The position numbers and the translations under genes are program-made. From positions 1 through 60,611 of the forward strand of contig CALFLK010000021.1 in the NCBI GenBank assembly GCA_937880095.1: DNA of 60,611 bases, written 5' to 3'. Positions 1-7,775 of the stretch are shown here, one piece after another (position 1 is the stretch's first letter; the number at the start of each line of letters is the position of its first letter). The notes below the pieces were generated by a model. That model was not told the origin of the DNA and ran no database searches. It was given only the letters and a program-made list of their open reading frames with translations. The stretch comes from an uncultured Faecalibacterium sp. Lineage in GTDB: Bacteria > Bacillota > Clostridia > Oscillospirales > Ruminococcaceae.

Positions 1-43
1 CCACCTTGGCAAGGTGGCGCTCTACCAGATGAGCTACGGCCGC
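1..43 (-). tRNA. tRNA-Gly (GCC), 5' part only
   Basis: Read on the minus strand, the first 43 bases fold as the start of a tRNA: a seven-base acceptor strand (GCGGCCG), the D-stem bases GCTC and GAGC, and an anticodon stem CCACC/GGTGG around the loop TTGCCAA. The anticodon is GCC, glycine. The variable loop, T arm and 3' acceptor strand lie outside the window. A consensus promoter sits about 60 bases upstream. Confidence 0.93.
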
Positions 44-102
44 ACGTTCCATTTTTTGCCGCTCCGTGTCGTTTGCTTTACTCACGACTGGCGACATTGG
101 CT

Positions 103-131
103 ATTATATATGCAATGGGTATCTTTGTCAA
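103..131 (-). promoter_or_regulatory. Sigma-A promoter of the tRNA-Gly transcript
   Basis: On the minus strand TTGACA (126-131) and TATAAT (103-108) are separated by exactly 17 bases. Both hexamers match the consensus perfectly, as expected for a strongly expressed stable RNA. Transcription should start near position 96 and run into the tRNA. Confidence 0.92.
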
Positions 132-280
132 TACTTTTTTTGAAAAAACTTTCATAAAAAATGAAGTTTTTTCATTTCTGTTTTTAAGTTTACGTTATAC
201 CGTTTGTTTTTGATACTCCCCTGTTCACGGTTTATTTCCCACTTTTTGCAAAACACACTTGTGTTTCTTCGCTTTAAAAT

Positions 281-314
281 AAAAAGGTACAGTGAATGAT
301 CACCGTACCTTTTA
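281..314 (-). terminator. Intrinsic terminator after the transaldolase gene
   Basis: An inverted repeat with arms AAAGGTACGGTGA and TCACTGTACCTTT (one mismatch) is followed on the minus strand by TTTTTATTTT. It begins only a few bases after the stop codon at 321, so the upstream gene truly ends there. Confidence 0.85.
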
Positions 315-320
315 TGATGC

Positions 321-860
321 CTAAAGTTCAAATAATTTCTTGCGATAGAATCCGCCGGGAGTATTTTTGCAAATTTGCGTGTGCAGCTCCGGATAATTTG
401 CAAAGATAGCTGCGATGGTCTGAATCAGCTCAACACCGGGCTGACCAATATCATCTAAGCGTCCTAAAAAAGGCGAAACATAGGCTGCTCCTGCTCTGGC
501 AGCGAGCAGCGCCTGATTGGCAGAGAAAATCAAAGTACAGTTTGTTGGAACCCCCTCGGCAGAAAGCGTTTTGATGGCTTTCAGTCCCTCTGCAGACATA
601 GGGATTTTCACAACAATGTGCTTAGGATCTAAATTGTAGATTTCACGTCCTTCTGCAACCATAGCGGACGCATTATGCGCAGATTGTACTTCGCCGTTAA
701 TAGGTCCATCTATAATAGAGGAAATTTCGGTCAGGACTTGTGTATAGGAGCGACCTTCCTTTGCGATTAAGCTGGGATTGGTTGTAACACCGGCGATGAT
801 ACCCATCTCATTTGCAATACGGATTTCATCTATATTTGCAGTATCAATAAAAAGTTTCAT
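321..860 (-). CDS. fsa: Transaldolase / fructose-6-phosphate aldolase-like protein, C-terminally short
   Basis: The product belongs to the small single-domain transaldolase (FSA/TalC) family, cytoplasmic (beta/alpha)8 barrels that split or exchange three-carbon units of sugar phosphates. Visible family hallmarks are the N-terminal KLFIDTANIDEI, the VTTNPSLI motif near residue 25, the Schiff-base lysine at position 85 in VVKIP, and SPFLGRLDDIG near residue 130. The start has a good GAGGAG site. The protein has 179 residues, whereas the family usually has about 215. Homology stops around residue 163 and is replaced by a short unrelated tail, so the last strand and helices of the barrel are missing. 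No other frame restores the lost part before the terminator. It lies downstream of uridine phosphorylase, 105 bases away, and could share its transcript. Whether it is active is doubtful. Confidence 0.85.
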   Translation of the reverse strand: MKLFIDTANIDEIRIANEMGIIAGVTTNPSLIAKEGRSYTQVLTEISSIIDGPINGEVQSAHNASAMVAEGREIYNLDPKHIVVKIPMSAEGLKAIKTLSAEGVPTNCTLIFSANQALLAARAGAAYVSPFLGRLDDIGQPGVELIQTIAAIFANYPELHTQICKNTPGGFYRKKLFEL

Positions 861-965
861 GTTGTTTCTCCTCTTTCGTCAAACAGCCTTTTATAAAACC
901 ATATTCAGAAAAGAGCGGATTGTTGTGTGCGGTAAGGATTTAATTCAGCAGAAATTGTTATGGCA

Positions 966-1742
966 TTATTTCTTATCTGCCTGAATCAGTTTGCGCAAAG
1001 CACCAACAGCTACTTTGATGGCAGCCTCGGTATCGTGCACAATAGGATTATCCAGACCGGCAGACTGACGTTCTTGGTTGCCCACTACCAGAAAATCGGA
1101 ACCACAGCGAACGCGCAGATGACTTGCTACAATAAAGAGTGCAGCGGATTCCATTTCAGAAGCTTTGCATCCCAGACGTTTCCAAGCCTCCCATTTGTTC
1201 AGTAGCTCGTAGCTGACAGGCATACGTTCGGGTTCATGTTGACCATAGAATGCATCTTTACATTCCACAACACCTGCATGGCAAGTGTAGCCAAGTTCTT
1301 TACCAGACGCAACTAGAGCATTGGTAACATCTAAATCAGCAACCGCCGGGAATTCAATCGGCGCATATTCCTTGCTGGTACCTTCCATACGGATAGCGCC
1401 AGTAGCAACAACAATGTCGCCGCCTTTTACGTCAATATCAATTCCGCCGCAGGTTCCAACACGAATAAAAGTATCAGCGCCGCATTGAACCAGTTCTTCC
1501 ATTGCAATAGATGCAGAAGGGCCACCGATACCTGTTGATGTTACACTGACTTTTTCGCCATCCAAATAGCCTGTGTATGTGACATACTCTCTACTGTCTG
1601 CAACTAATTTTGCATTATCGAAGTGTGCTGCAATTTTAGCGCAGCGTTTCGGATCACCGGGAAGAAGTACATAACGACCAACGTCACCTTTACGAATCTG
1701 CAAATGATATTGCAGACCGACTTCACCTGAATAGTTCTGCAT
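966..1742 (-). CDS. udp: Uridine phosphorylase (nucleoside phosphorylase)
   Basis: This is a PNP/UDP-family nucleoside phosphorylase, which cleaves uridine with phosphate to uracil and ribose-1-phosphate in pyrimidine salvage. Family marks are VLLPGDPKRCAKIA near the N terminus, the phosphate and ribose loop around IRVGTCGGID, the sequence GVVECKDAFYGQHEPERM typical of uridine phosphorylase, and ASEMESAALFI, where the Met-Glu pair binds the ribose. The start was placed at 1742 (MQNYSGE) because AAAGGAG lies eight bases before it; an in-frame ATG nine codons upstream has no such site. The 258-residue length is normal. A GntR regulator is encoded upstream on the same strand. The downstream transaldolase-like gene could use the liberated pentose. 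Confidence 0.93.
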   Translation of the reverse strand: MQNYSGEVGLQYHLQIRKGDVGRYVLLPGDPKRCAKIAAHFDNAKLVADSREYVTYTGYLDGEKVSVTSTGIGGPSASIAMEELVQCGADTFIRVGTCGGIDIDVKGGDIVVATGAIRMEGTSKEYAPIEFPAVADLDVTNALVASGKELGYTCHAGVVECKDAFYGQHEPERMPVSYELLNKWEAWKRLGCKASEMESAALFIVASHLRVRCGSDFLVVGNQERQSAGLDNPIVHDTEAAIKVAVGALRKLIQADKK

Positions 1743-2186
1743 AGTATAAACTCCTTTTCTATCAATCATAAATATTATACACGTCTAATAATTACTTGTA
1801 CCTGTATATCAATATTATAACGACGCACGATTGCTTTTCAATGGACGGAATCCATAAGCTTTCTCTACTGAACTTGTAGGATTCCACTATATGCGAACAA
1901 TATACAAAACTAGCTGCTCCTTATTGTTTTTCTATCTCAATAGAATGATGTAGATTTGTATTTCAGGAGAGCATGACTTTTTGGATTCAACGATATAAAT
2001 AAGGCAGTACCATTGCATAGAACATGGTACTGCCTTATTACGCCTATATGAGTAGCGAATACTGTTTGAAGGAGTTTTTATGCTTTTTACCAAAACAAAG
2101 TGCTGCGAAACTTCGGATACGCGGGATTCCGAAAAATGAAATGTGATCGTATTGAAATCCATAAGAAGAAAAACGCAGTAATTACC
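1743..2186. other. Intergenic region with a probable udp promoter, a hairpin and a tiny ORF
   Basis: Minus strand: TATAAT at 1774-1779 with a weak -35 (GGTACA, 1797-1802) 17 bases away is a plausible udp promoter. The element AATATTATA occurs here twice about 39 bases apart, possibly a second start or regulator contacts. Plus strand: a strong ribosome site (AAGGAG, five-base gap) precedes an ATG at 2080 that opens a 19-codon ORF ending at 2139. I see no conserved longer gene. Confidence 0.5.
1998..2039 (-). terminator. Perfect 16-bp inverted repeat, terminator-like
   Basis: Arms AATAAGGCAGTACCAT (1998-2013) and ATGGTACTGCCTTATT (2024-2039) are exactly complementary around a ten-base loop. 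The arms end in A/T-rich sequence on both sides, so it may stop transcription in both directions. Its most likely job is to end the GntR transcript coming from the right. Confidence 0.75.
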
Positions 2187-2933
2187 CTATCGACTGCTCT
2201 GTGCAATATGCAATTCCATCTTAAAGAGATCAATCGGAATATAGTGCTTGGACACAGCTAATACTTGTTCTCGCTCTCCATAAATGGTTTCCTGAATCAA
2301 TATAAAGGAGGCATGATCGGATAGTTTATATTGCGCTGCGGTAAAGTTGCCTGCGGTGGAATGAGAAAATGTGCATCGAGATCCTGCGCTTCGTTTATAA
2401 ATCGTATCCTCTAAATAGTGAAGCAGGCTGTCTGCATCATTTAAGTCCAGCTTTTCGTTGCCAATTACCTCGATAGGAATAAAGCTTAGGGAATAGGCAT
2501 ATGGACGCTGATTGTACTTATACCAGCGATCTGTAATAACAACTGCCGGAGATTTCTGACCAAGCATTTTTGTTATAGGACTGGTAGGTGGCTCAATTCG
2601 AAAAGCGATTTCTACGCAGTTTAATTCTTGTGTGCAGCATTTGTAAATAGGATGTCCAATCGTTTCCATTCCGGAGAAAGGAACTTCGGCAGAGTTGTCT
2701 TTGACAAAATTTCCGATGCCGGTCTTATTCGTAATCAGGTTATCCTCTTGCAAAAGTGCCAGAGCCTTTCGCAGCGTCATACGGCTTACGTTCATACGCT
2801 CAGCTAAATCCTTTTCTGAGGGAAGCTGGCTGCCTGGCGGAAAGGTCTTGTTTTGAATCATTTCATACAAGCGATCATAAATCTTTACATATTTTAATTT
2901 TTTATCCGTTTCGGTACGCACTTGAGAAAGCAT
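2187..2933 (-). CDS. GntR-family transcriptional regulator with UTRA domain
   Basis: The N-terminal 70 residues form a GntR winged helix: YVKIYDRLYEMIQNKTFPPGSQLPSEKDLAERM, with the recognition helix in VSRMTLRKALALLQEDNLI and the wing in KTGIGNFV. The rest resembles a UTRA (HutC/FarR subfamily) ligand-binding domain, including WYKYNQRPYAYSLSFIP, typical of sugar- or nucleoside-responsive regulators. I chose the start at 2933 because GAAGGAG lies eight bases upstream and a promoter lies about 45 bases upstream; the open frame runs 40 codons further but through that promoter. Its position next to udp on the same strand suggests it controls nucleoside salvage, which is inference. The ligand is unknown. 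Confidence 0.88.
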   Translation of the reverse strand: MLSQVRTETDKKLKYVKIYDRLYEMIQNKTFPPGSQLPSEKDLAERMNVSRMTLRKALALLQEDNLITNKTGIGNFVKDNSAEVPFSGMETIGHPIYKCCTQELNCVEIAFRIEPPTSPITKMLGQKSPAVVITDRWYKYNQRPYAYSLSFIPIEVIGNEKLDLNDADSLLHYLEDTIYKRSAGSRCTFSHSTAGNFTAAQYKLSDHASFILIQETIYGEREQVLAVSKHYIPIDLFKMELHIAQSSR

Positions 2934-2976
2934 ACCATCTTCTCCTTCTTCTGTAGAGGGAACATCTGTTTCCTGT

Positions 2977-3005
2977 ATCATACTCTTTCTCGGCATAGAT
3001 TGCAA
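2977..3005 (-). promoter_or_regulatory. Promoter of the GntR gene
   Basis: On the minus strand TTGCAA (3000-3005) and TATGAT (2977-2982) are 17 bases apart. It lies just after the tyrS terminator and about 45 bases before the chosen GntR start codon, which it supports. Confidence 0.7.
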
Positions 3006-3035
3006 AAGATTCTGATTGTTCGCAGTAAGGAAACA

Positions 3036-3084
3036 AATAAAAAGCATACCCAAGCAGAGGATAACTCTTCTCGGATATGCTTTT
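3036..3084 (-). terminator. Intrinsic terminator of tyrS
   Basis: On the minus strand AAAAGCATATCC and GGGTATGCTTTT pair with one imperfection around a roughly 20-base loop and are followed by TTTATTTG. It sits 65 bases after the tyrS stop codon. Confidence 0.8.
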
Positions 3085-3148
3085 CGTTCAAAATATCATA
3101 GCGGATTGATGGCTAAGAGAAACCACCTGTCAGCCGTTGGAACAATCC

Positions 3149-4369
3149 TTACAGGGTTACCTTGTGGTAGATCTTCTTACCCTTCTTGATAACCAGACCG
3201 TTCTTCAGCTGTTCTACATTGAAAGCAGCCTTTGCGTCAGCTACTTTTTCGCCATCCACCAGAACACCGCCCTGCTGGACCAGACGGCGTGCTTCACCAT
3301 TGGAAGCTGCAAGACCAGCCTTAACCATCAGGGTCAGAATACCGATCTGACCATCCTGCAGGTCTTCCTCACTCAGCTGAGTAGAAGGCATATTCTCGGT
3401 ATCAGCAGCGCCGCTGAACAGTGCGCGAGCGGTAGCCTGTGCCTTTTCAGCTTCTTCCTTACCATGAACCAGCTCAGTCAGCTCATAAGCCAGGATTTCC
3501 TTAGCCTTATTCAACTGTTCACCCTTCCAAGTGTCCATCTCATCAATCTGCTCCAAAGGCAGGAAGGTCAGCATACGAATGCACTTCAGCACATCTGCGT
3601 CTGCCACATTGCGCCAGTACTGATAGAATTCGAAGGGAGAGGTCTTGTTGGGGTCCAGCCAGACAGCGCCAGACTGGGTCTTACCCATCTTCTTACCTTC
3701 GCTGTTCAGCAGCAGCGTAATGGTCATAGCGTGTGCATCCTTGCCCAGCTTACGGCGAATCAGTTCGGTGCCACCCAGCATATTGGACCACTGATCATCG
3801 CCGCCGAACTGCATATTGCAGCCGTAGTTCTGGAACAGGTAGTAGAAGTCGTAGCTCTGCATGATCATGTAGTTGAATTCCAGGAAGGACAGACCCTTTT
3901 CCATACGCTGCTTGTAGCACTCAGCAGTCAGCATACGGTTAACAGAGAAGTGTGCGCCTACGTCACGCAGCAGCTGGATGTAATTCAAGCCCATCAGCCA
4001 GTCAGCATTGTTGACCATCTGAGCCTTGCCCTCACCGAATTCAATAAAACGGCTCATCTGCTTGCGGAAGCAATCGCAGTTGTGCTGAATAGTCTCAGGC
4101 GTCATCATCTGGCGCATATCGGTACGACCAGAGGGGTCACCGACCATAGCCGTACCACCGCCAATCAGAGCAATGGGCTTGTTACCAGCCATCTGCAGGC
4201 GTTTCATCAGGCACAGAGCCATAAAGTGACCAACATGCAGGCTGTCTGCCGTGGGGTCAAAGCCGATGTAGAAGGTGGCTTTGCCGTTGTTGATCATGTT
4301 CTTGATCTCTTCTTCGTTGGTGACCTGAGCAATCAGACCACGCGCTACCAGTTCGTCATACAGGGTCAT
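3149..4369 (-). CDS. tyrS: Tyrosyl-tRNA synthetase
   Basis: Class I aminoacyl-tRNA synthetase that charges tRNA-Tyr in the cytoplasm. The HIGH motif appears as HVGH (LHVGHF, near residue 45), the tyrosine-binding region as YMIMQSYDFYYLF and GGDDQWSNM, and the KMSKS loop as KMGKT. The last 60 residues form an S4 RNA-binding domain (GEARRLVQQGGVLVDGEKV). The start at 4369 has a GGAGG site; the frame stays open upstream but only into the T-box terminator. The 406-residue length is normal. Expression is controlled by the T-box just upstream, whose specifier is a tyrosine codon. No second tyrS is present here, so this is presumably the housekeeping enzyme. Confidence 0.97.
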   Translation of the reverse strand: MTLYDELVARGLIAQVTNEEEIKNMINNGKATFYIGFDPTADSLHVGHFMALCLMKRLQMAGNKPIALIGGGTAMVGDPSGRTDMRQMMTPETIQHNCDCFRKQMSRFIEFGEGKAQMVNNADWLMGLNYIQLLRDVGAHFSVNRMLTAECYKQRMEKGLSFLEFNYMIMQSYDFYYLFQNYGCNMQFGGDDQWSNMLGGTELIRRKLGKDAHAMTITLLLNSEGKKMGKTQSGAVWLDPNKTSPFEFYQYWRNVADADVLKCIRMLTFLPLEQIDEMDTWKGEQLNKAKEILAYELTELVHGKEEAEKAQATARALFSGAADTENMPSTQLSEEDLQDGQIGILTLMVKAGLAASNGEARRLVQQGGVLVDGEKVADAKAAFNVEQLKNGLVIKKGKKIYHKVTL

Positions 4370-4410
4370 TTCTATATACCTCCAAAAATTTTGCAAGGGG
4401 CAAAAGAAAA

Positions 4411-4673
4411 CGCCCCCTGCCAATCAAATGGCAGAGGGCGGAAAAATCGCGGTACCACCTCTGTTTACTGCATTCTCACAAATGCAGCCTCACGAGTGCA
4501 AAAACACTCTGCGTTTGTAACGCTCGCACGCGGCGCGGTCTACTTTCAAATGGAGTTCGACCTTGCAGCTCGGGGATGTATTCGCCTGAAGACGACACAG
4601 CTTCTTTCACCAACCGAAGCCTCTCTGGGTGTAGTTTGTTCAGGGTACTTGTTCCCGTCATAGCTTTTCCATG
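4411..4673 (-). promoter_or_regulatory. T-box riboswitch (tyrosine specifier UAC)
   Basis: The minus-strand leader contains the conserved antiterminator sequence AGGTGGTACCGCG (4448-4460). It is followed by a terminator hairpin (GCCCTCTGCCA / TGGCAGGGGGC, 4411-4437) with a U-rich tail. Upstream is a Stem I with a GGTTGGTGAAAGAAGC-like element and the triplet TAC at 4578-4580 inside GCGAATACATCC, matching the specifier-loop context. Uncharged tRNA-Tyr would pair with UAC and with the T-box bulge, block the terminator and switch on tyrS. Specifier, aminoacid and gene agree. Confidence 0.95.
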
Positions 4674-4679
4674 TGACTC

Positions 4680-4708
4680 ATTATACGGAACAAAAAACGA
4701 TTTGTCAA
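4680..4708 (-). promoter_or_regulatory. Sigma-A promoter of the tyrS T-box transcript
   Basis: TTGACA (4703-4708) and TATAAT (4680-4685) are perfect consensus hexamers with a 17-base spacer on the minus strand. The promoter lies just beyond the recN stop codon, with no terminator between, so some read-through from the recN operon is possible. Confidence 0.93.
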
Positions 4709-4721
4709 GAAAAAGCGTAAC

Positions 4722-6389
4722 TTACAAGGCAGCAGCATGTTCCAGCATTTCTTTCGCGTTCGCAAGGCTTAAATCAGTGATATGATCACCGGAAATCAGC
4801 TGTGCGATGGTTCGTGTACGCCCATCTTCGTCCAAAGGCAGAATGCGGGTAAATGTACGATTGTCTTCTACCTCTTTACGAATCAGAAATTGATGATTTG
4901 CCATAGCAGCAATTTGTGCCGTATGGGTTACACACAAAATTTGGTGATCTTTTGCACTGCGGCGCAATGTTTCACCAATGCGACCTGCAGCCATACCGGA
5001 AACGCCGGTGTCAATTTCATCATAAATGACAGTAGGAATCTGGTCGCGATCTGCCATAGTACTCTTGATTGCCAGCATAACACGGCTCAATTCACCACCG
5101 GAAGCAATTTTTGCCATGGGTTTGGGCGCTTCGCCCTGATTCGTGGCAATATAAAACTCCAGTGTATCCTGACCACGGCTAGCCAAGGGACCGCGGCTGT
5201 GCTGCAGAGAAAGCCGCACACCGGGCATATTCAAAAATTCCAGTGCAGACTGAATCTTTGGATTTAGTTCTTCAAATGCACTTAAGCGGCTTAAAGTCAG
5301 CTTTTCAGCTTTCTCTCGAGCCAGCTGATACAAGCGATGCTTTTGCGCTTCCAATTCTTCCTTGCGCTGGTCGGAAGACTGAATGTTGTGCAGTTCTTCA
5401 CGAATCTTTTCGGCATATGCCATCACATCGGGAATGGTTTGACCGTATTTTTGCTTAAGCCGATACAACAGATCCAAACGCTCTTCAATCTCATTCAAAG
5501 CGTTTTCATCAGAGTCATATTCCTCTACACGACCAGCCATATCCGCAGCCATTTCCTGCAAGTTATAGTACCACTCTGTCAGGTGCTCTGCATCCTGTGC
5601 TAAAGAAGCGTCCAGTTCGGCAGCAGACTGCAATATATTGCTGGCTTCGCCCAAATGATCTACTACACCGGATTGCTCATCGCCGCCGGAAAGCAAACCA
5701 TATACACGCAGAATGCTTTTGCGAATGGTTTCCGCATTTGCCAGAACCTTACGCCGCGCCTGCAAGGTGTCTTCCTCGTCAGACTTCAGCTCGGCAGCAT
5801 CGATTTCCTCCAGCTGATATTGGAGCAAATCCATTCGGCGCTGCTTTTCATTTTCGTCCATCATTAGGGCATCCAGCTGATGTTTCACTTGTACCAGCTG
5901 ATGATAGGTTTGATAATAATCCTGATACAGGTCGTTATTCTGTGCATAAGCATCAATCAGCTGGATGTGTGTTGCAGGATTGGTCAAACCAACCGAATCA
6001 TGCTGTCCATGAATATTGACCAGACCGGTGCAAAGCTCACGCATTACAGAAGCAGTTGCCGGCATTCCGTTGATGCGGCAGGTCGTTTTTCCGGAATGAT
6101 GAATCTCACGGACCAACAGCAGCTCATTATCACGCTCATAACCAGCCTGCTCTAACTTATCCAGAATAGCAGATGGCACAGATTCAAATGCTGCACGAAT
6201 GACAGCCTTCTCCGCCCCAGTGCGGATTAAATCTTTTGAAGCACGATTGCCCAGAATAGCATTGATCGAGTCAATCAAAATAGATTTACCGGCACCGGTT
6301 TCACCTGTCAGCACATTCAGTCCATCTGAAAAGCAAACTTCAGCTTTTTCGATAACAGCCACATTTTCAATTTGAAGACTTGTCAGCAT
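4722..6389 (-). CDS. recN: DNA repair protein RecN
   Basis: SMC-like ATPase that acts early in double-strand break repair. The N-terminal half-ATPase has the Walker A motif GETGAGKSI at residues 31-39. The middle third (about 155-370) is rich in heptad-like Leu/Glu/Lys, as expected for the coiled-coil arm. The C-terminal half has the ABC signature SGGELSRVMLAIKS and Walker B TVIYDEIDTGVSG. The 555 residues are full length. It is the last gene of the long asp23-to-recN run, 11 bases after argR, an order common in Clostridia and Bacilli. In many relatives spoIVB and spo0A follow; here tyrS follows instead. Confidence 0.97.
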   Translation of the reverse strand: MLTSLQIENVAVIEKAEVCFSDGLNVLTGETGAGKSILIDSINAILGNRASKDLIRTGAEKAVIRAAFESVPSAILDKLEQAGYERDNELLLVREIHHSGKTTCRINGMPATASVMRELCTGLVNIHGQHDSVGLTNPATHIQLIDAYAQNNDLYQDYYQTYHQLVQVKHQLDALMMDENEKQRRMDLLQYQLEEIDAAELKSDEEDTLQARRKVLANAETIRKSILRVYGLLSGGDEQSGVVDHLGEASNILQSAAELDASLAQDAEHLTEWYYNLQEMAADMAGRVEEYDSDENALNEIEERLDLLYRLKQKYGQTIPDVMAYAEKIREELHNIQSSDQRKEELEAQKHRLYQLAREKAEKLTLSRLSAFEELNPKIQSALEFLNMPGVRLSLQHSRGPLASRGQDTLEFYIATNQGEAPKPMAKIASGGELSRVMLAIKSTMADRDQIPTVIYDEIDTGVSGMAAGRIGETLRRSAKDHQILCVTHTAQIAAMANHQFLIRKEVEDNRTFTRILPLDEDGRTRTIAQLISGDHITDLSLANAKEMLEHAAAL

Positions 6390-6400
6390 GGCGCTACCCC

Positions 6401-6892
6401 TTACGCATGATGCACGATATAGCGTGCCAGTTCAGTAGAAATCGTGTGCGCATCGCGCTCGGTTTTTGTCAGAATAAAAAACGTATCATCGCCGGACAGT
6501 GTGCCGACTACGTTATTCCAGTGCAGAGAATCAAATAATCCGCAGGCAGCGTTTGCCATGCCGGTATCGCATTTTACCAGCACAATATGACCGGCATAAT
6601 CTACCTTCAGTGCCGATTCCCGGAAGATGGTTTCGAATCGTTCTGTAGCACGGCTGTCTTTGGGTGCGGCATTTGCAGCATGACTGACAGAATAGCGATA
6701 ACGACCCTCTGCATCCGAAATTTTAACCAGATTCAATTCCCGAATATCTCGGGAAATCGTTGCCTGCGTGACATCAAAGCCGTCAGAGCGTAAATGCTCG
6801 ATCAACTCCTCCTGTCGCTTAATAGGATATTGCTGAATAAATTTCAGAATCGCCTGCTGGCGAGCCTGTTTACTTTTCTTTTCCTGTTCCAT
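6401..6892 (-). CDS. argR: Arginine repressor
   Basis: ArgR/AhrC-family hexameric repressor of arginine metabolism. The N-terminal winged helix spans residues 8-75 (RQEELIEHLRSDGFDVTQAT, then ISRDIRELNLVKI, the recognition region). The C-terminal oligomerization and arginine-binding domain ends with GTLSGDDTFFI, the conserved GT-x-GDDT arginine pocket. Its 163 residues are slightly longer than usual because of a linker near residue 75-85. The start has a GAGGTTGTT ribosome site. It sits between nadK and recN, the usual place for this gene in Firmicutes. Confidence 0.96.
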   Translation of the reverse strand: MEQEKKSKQARQQAILKFIQQYPIKRQEELIEHLRSDGFDVTQATISRDIRELNLVKISDAEGRYRYSVSHAANAAPKDSRATERFETIFRESALKVDYAGHIVLVKCDTGMANAACGLFDSLHWNNVVGTLSGDDTFFILTKTERDAHTISTELARYIVHHA

Positions 6893-6908
6893 AACAACCT
6901 CCCTGCCA

Positions 6909-7763
6909 TCAGTCGCGATTTCTTAATTTTTTATCAATCGCCTGAAACTGCTCCGCTTTACTGAAACTAATCAAATCAATATGTTTATCAGAAAGTGTAA
7001 CATTTACTCTTGCACCTTCATGCAGCGTGAAGCTGGCATGACCATCACAGGTTACAAGAACTTCCTCCGGATAGTTGGAATCCAATGAGATTTGCAGCCT
7101 GCGATCCGCGGAAAATACCATAGCAGAAGATTGCAGGCTATGGGGACAAATTGGCGTTAATACCAATGCATTTAATTGTGCGTCCAGAATCGGTCCACCG
7201 GCAGACATGGAATATGCGGTGGAACCGGTGGGTGTAGCGACAATGACGCCATCCCCGCGATATTTTTGCACAGGAATATCATCACAGCTGATCGCGACGT
7301 CAATTGCGTGCTGCACTCTGCCATTGCGAACAATTACATCGTTCAGAGCATAATAGCCTTCTGTTTTACCGTTTTCAACTACAGTGACACGCAATAGAGA
7401 TCGAGAGTCCAGCTGATATTCACTATGAACAACGCGTCGCAGGACGTCTTCCATTTGGTTGGGTTCGCAGCTGGCAAGAAAGCCGCAGCGCCCCACGTTG
7501 ACGCCCAAAATCGGTTTATGATATGGCAGCGAAACCATTGCAGAATGCAAAATAGAGCCATCACCACCTATGGTAATGATGACATCTGCCTGCTCGCAGC
7601 ATTCCGAGACTTTCTTAAAAAATACGTTCTCCAAAGGGATTTCCTGTTTGCAGCTTAAATCCATATAGACGGAACAGTGATACTGCAAAAGAATTTCCGC
7701 TGCACGAACAGCCACTTGAATGGTATGGGGGCGCTGTGCATTGGGAACAACATACACCTTCAT
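6909..7763 (-). CDS. nadK: NAD kinase
   Basis: Phosphorylates NAD+ to NADP+ with ATP. The signature GGDGS is at TIGGDGSILHSAM (near residue 66), followed by LGVNVGRCGFLA, the NE/D-type motif ALNDVIVRNG, and GDGVIVATPTGSTAYSMSAGGPI, all diagnostic of ATP-NAD kinases. The 284-residue length is normal. AGAGGT precedes the ATG by nine bases. It is 12 bases downstream of tlyA and 16 bases upstream of argR, in one operon with them. Confidence 0.96.
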   Translation of the reverse strand: MKVYVVPNAQRPHTIQVAVRAAEILLQYHCSVYMDLSCKQEIPLENVFFKKVSECCEQADVIITIGGDGSILHSAMVSLPYHKPILGVNVGRCGFLASCEPNQMEDVLRRVVHSEYQLDSRSLLRVTVVENGKTEGYYALNDVIVRNGRVQHAIDVAISCDDIPVQKYRGDGVIVATPTGSTAYSMSAGGPILDAQLNALVLTPICPHSLQSSAMVFSADRRLQISLDSNYPEEVLVTCDGHASFTLHEGARVNVTLSDKHIDLISFSKAEQFQAIDKKLRNRD

Positions 7764-7775
7764 GTGGTAAACCTC

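Noticed and set aside
152..403. 83-codon minus-strand frame overlapping the end of the transaldolase gene
   Set aside because: It lies in another frame of a recognised gene and its terminator, has no ribosome site and does not restore the missing C terminus.
1932..2162. 76-codon minus-strand frame downstream of the GntR gene
   Set aside because: It crosses the perfect terminator-like hairpin, has no ribosome site and resembles no family.
3137..4663. Long plus-strand frame across tyrS and its leader
   Set aside because: It is the antisense shadow of tyrS and its T-box; its translation has no family character.
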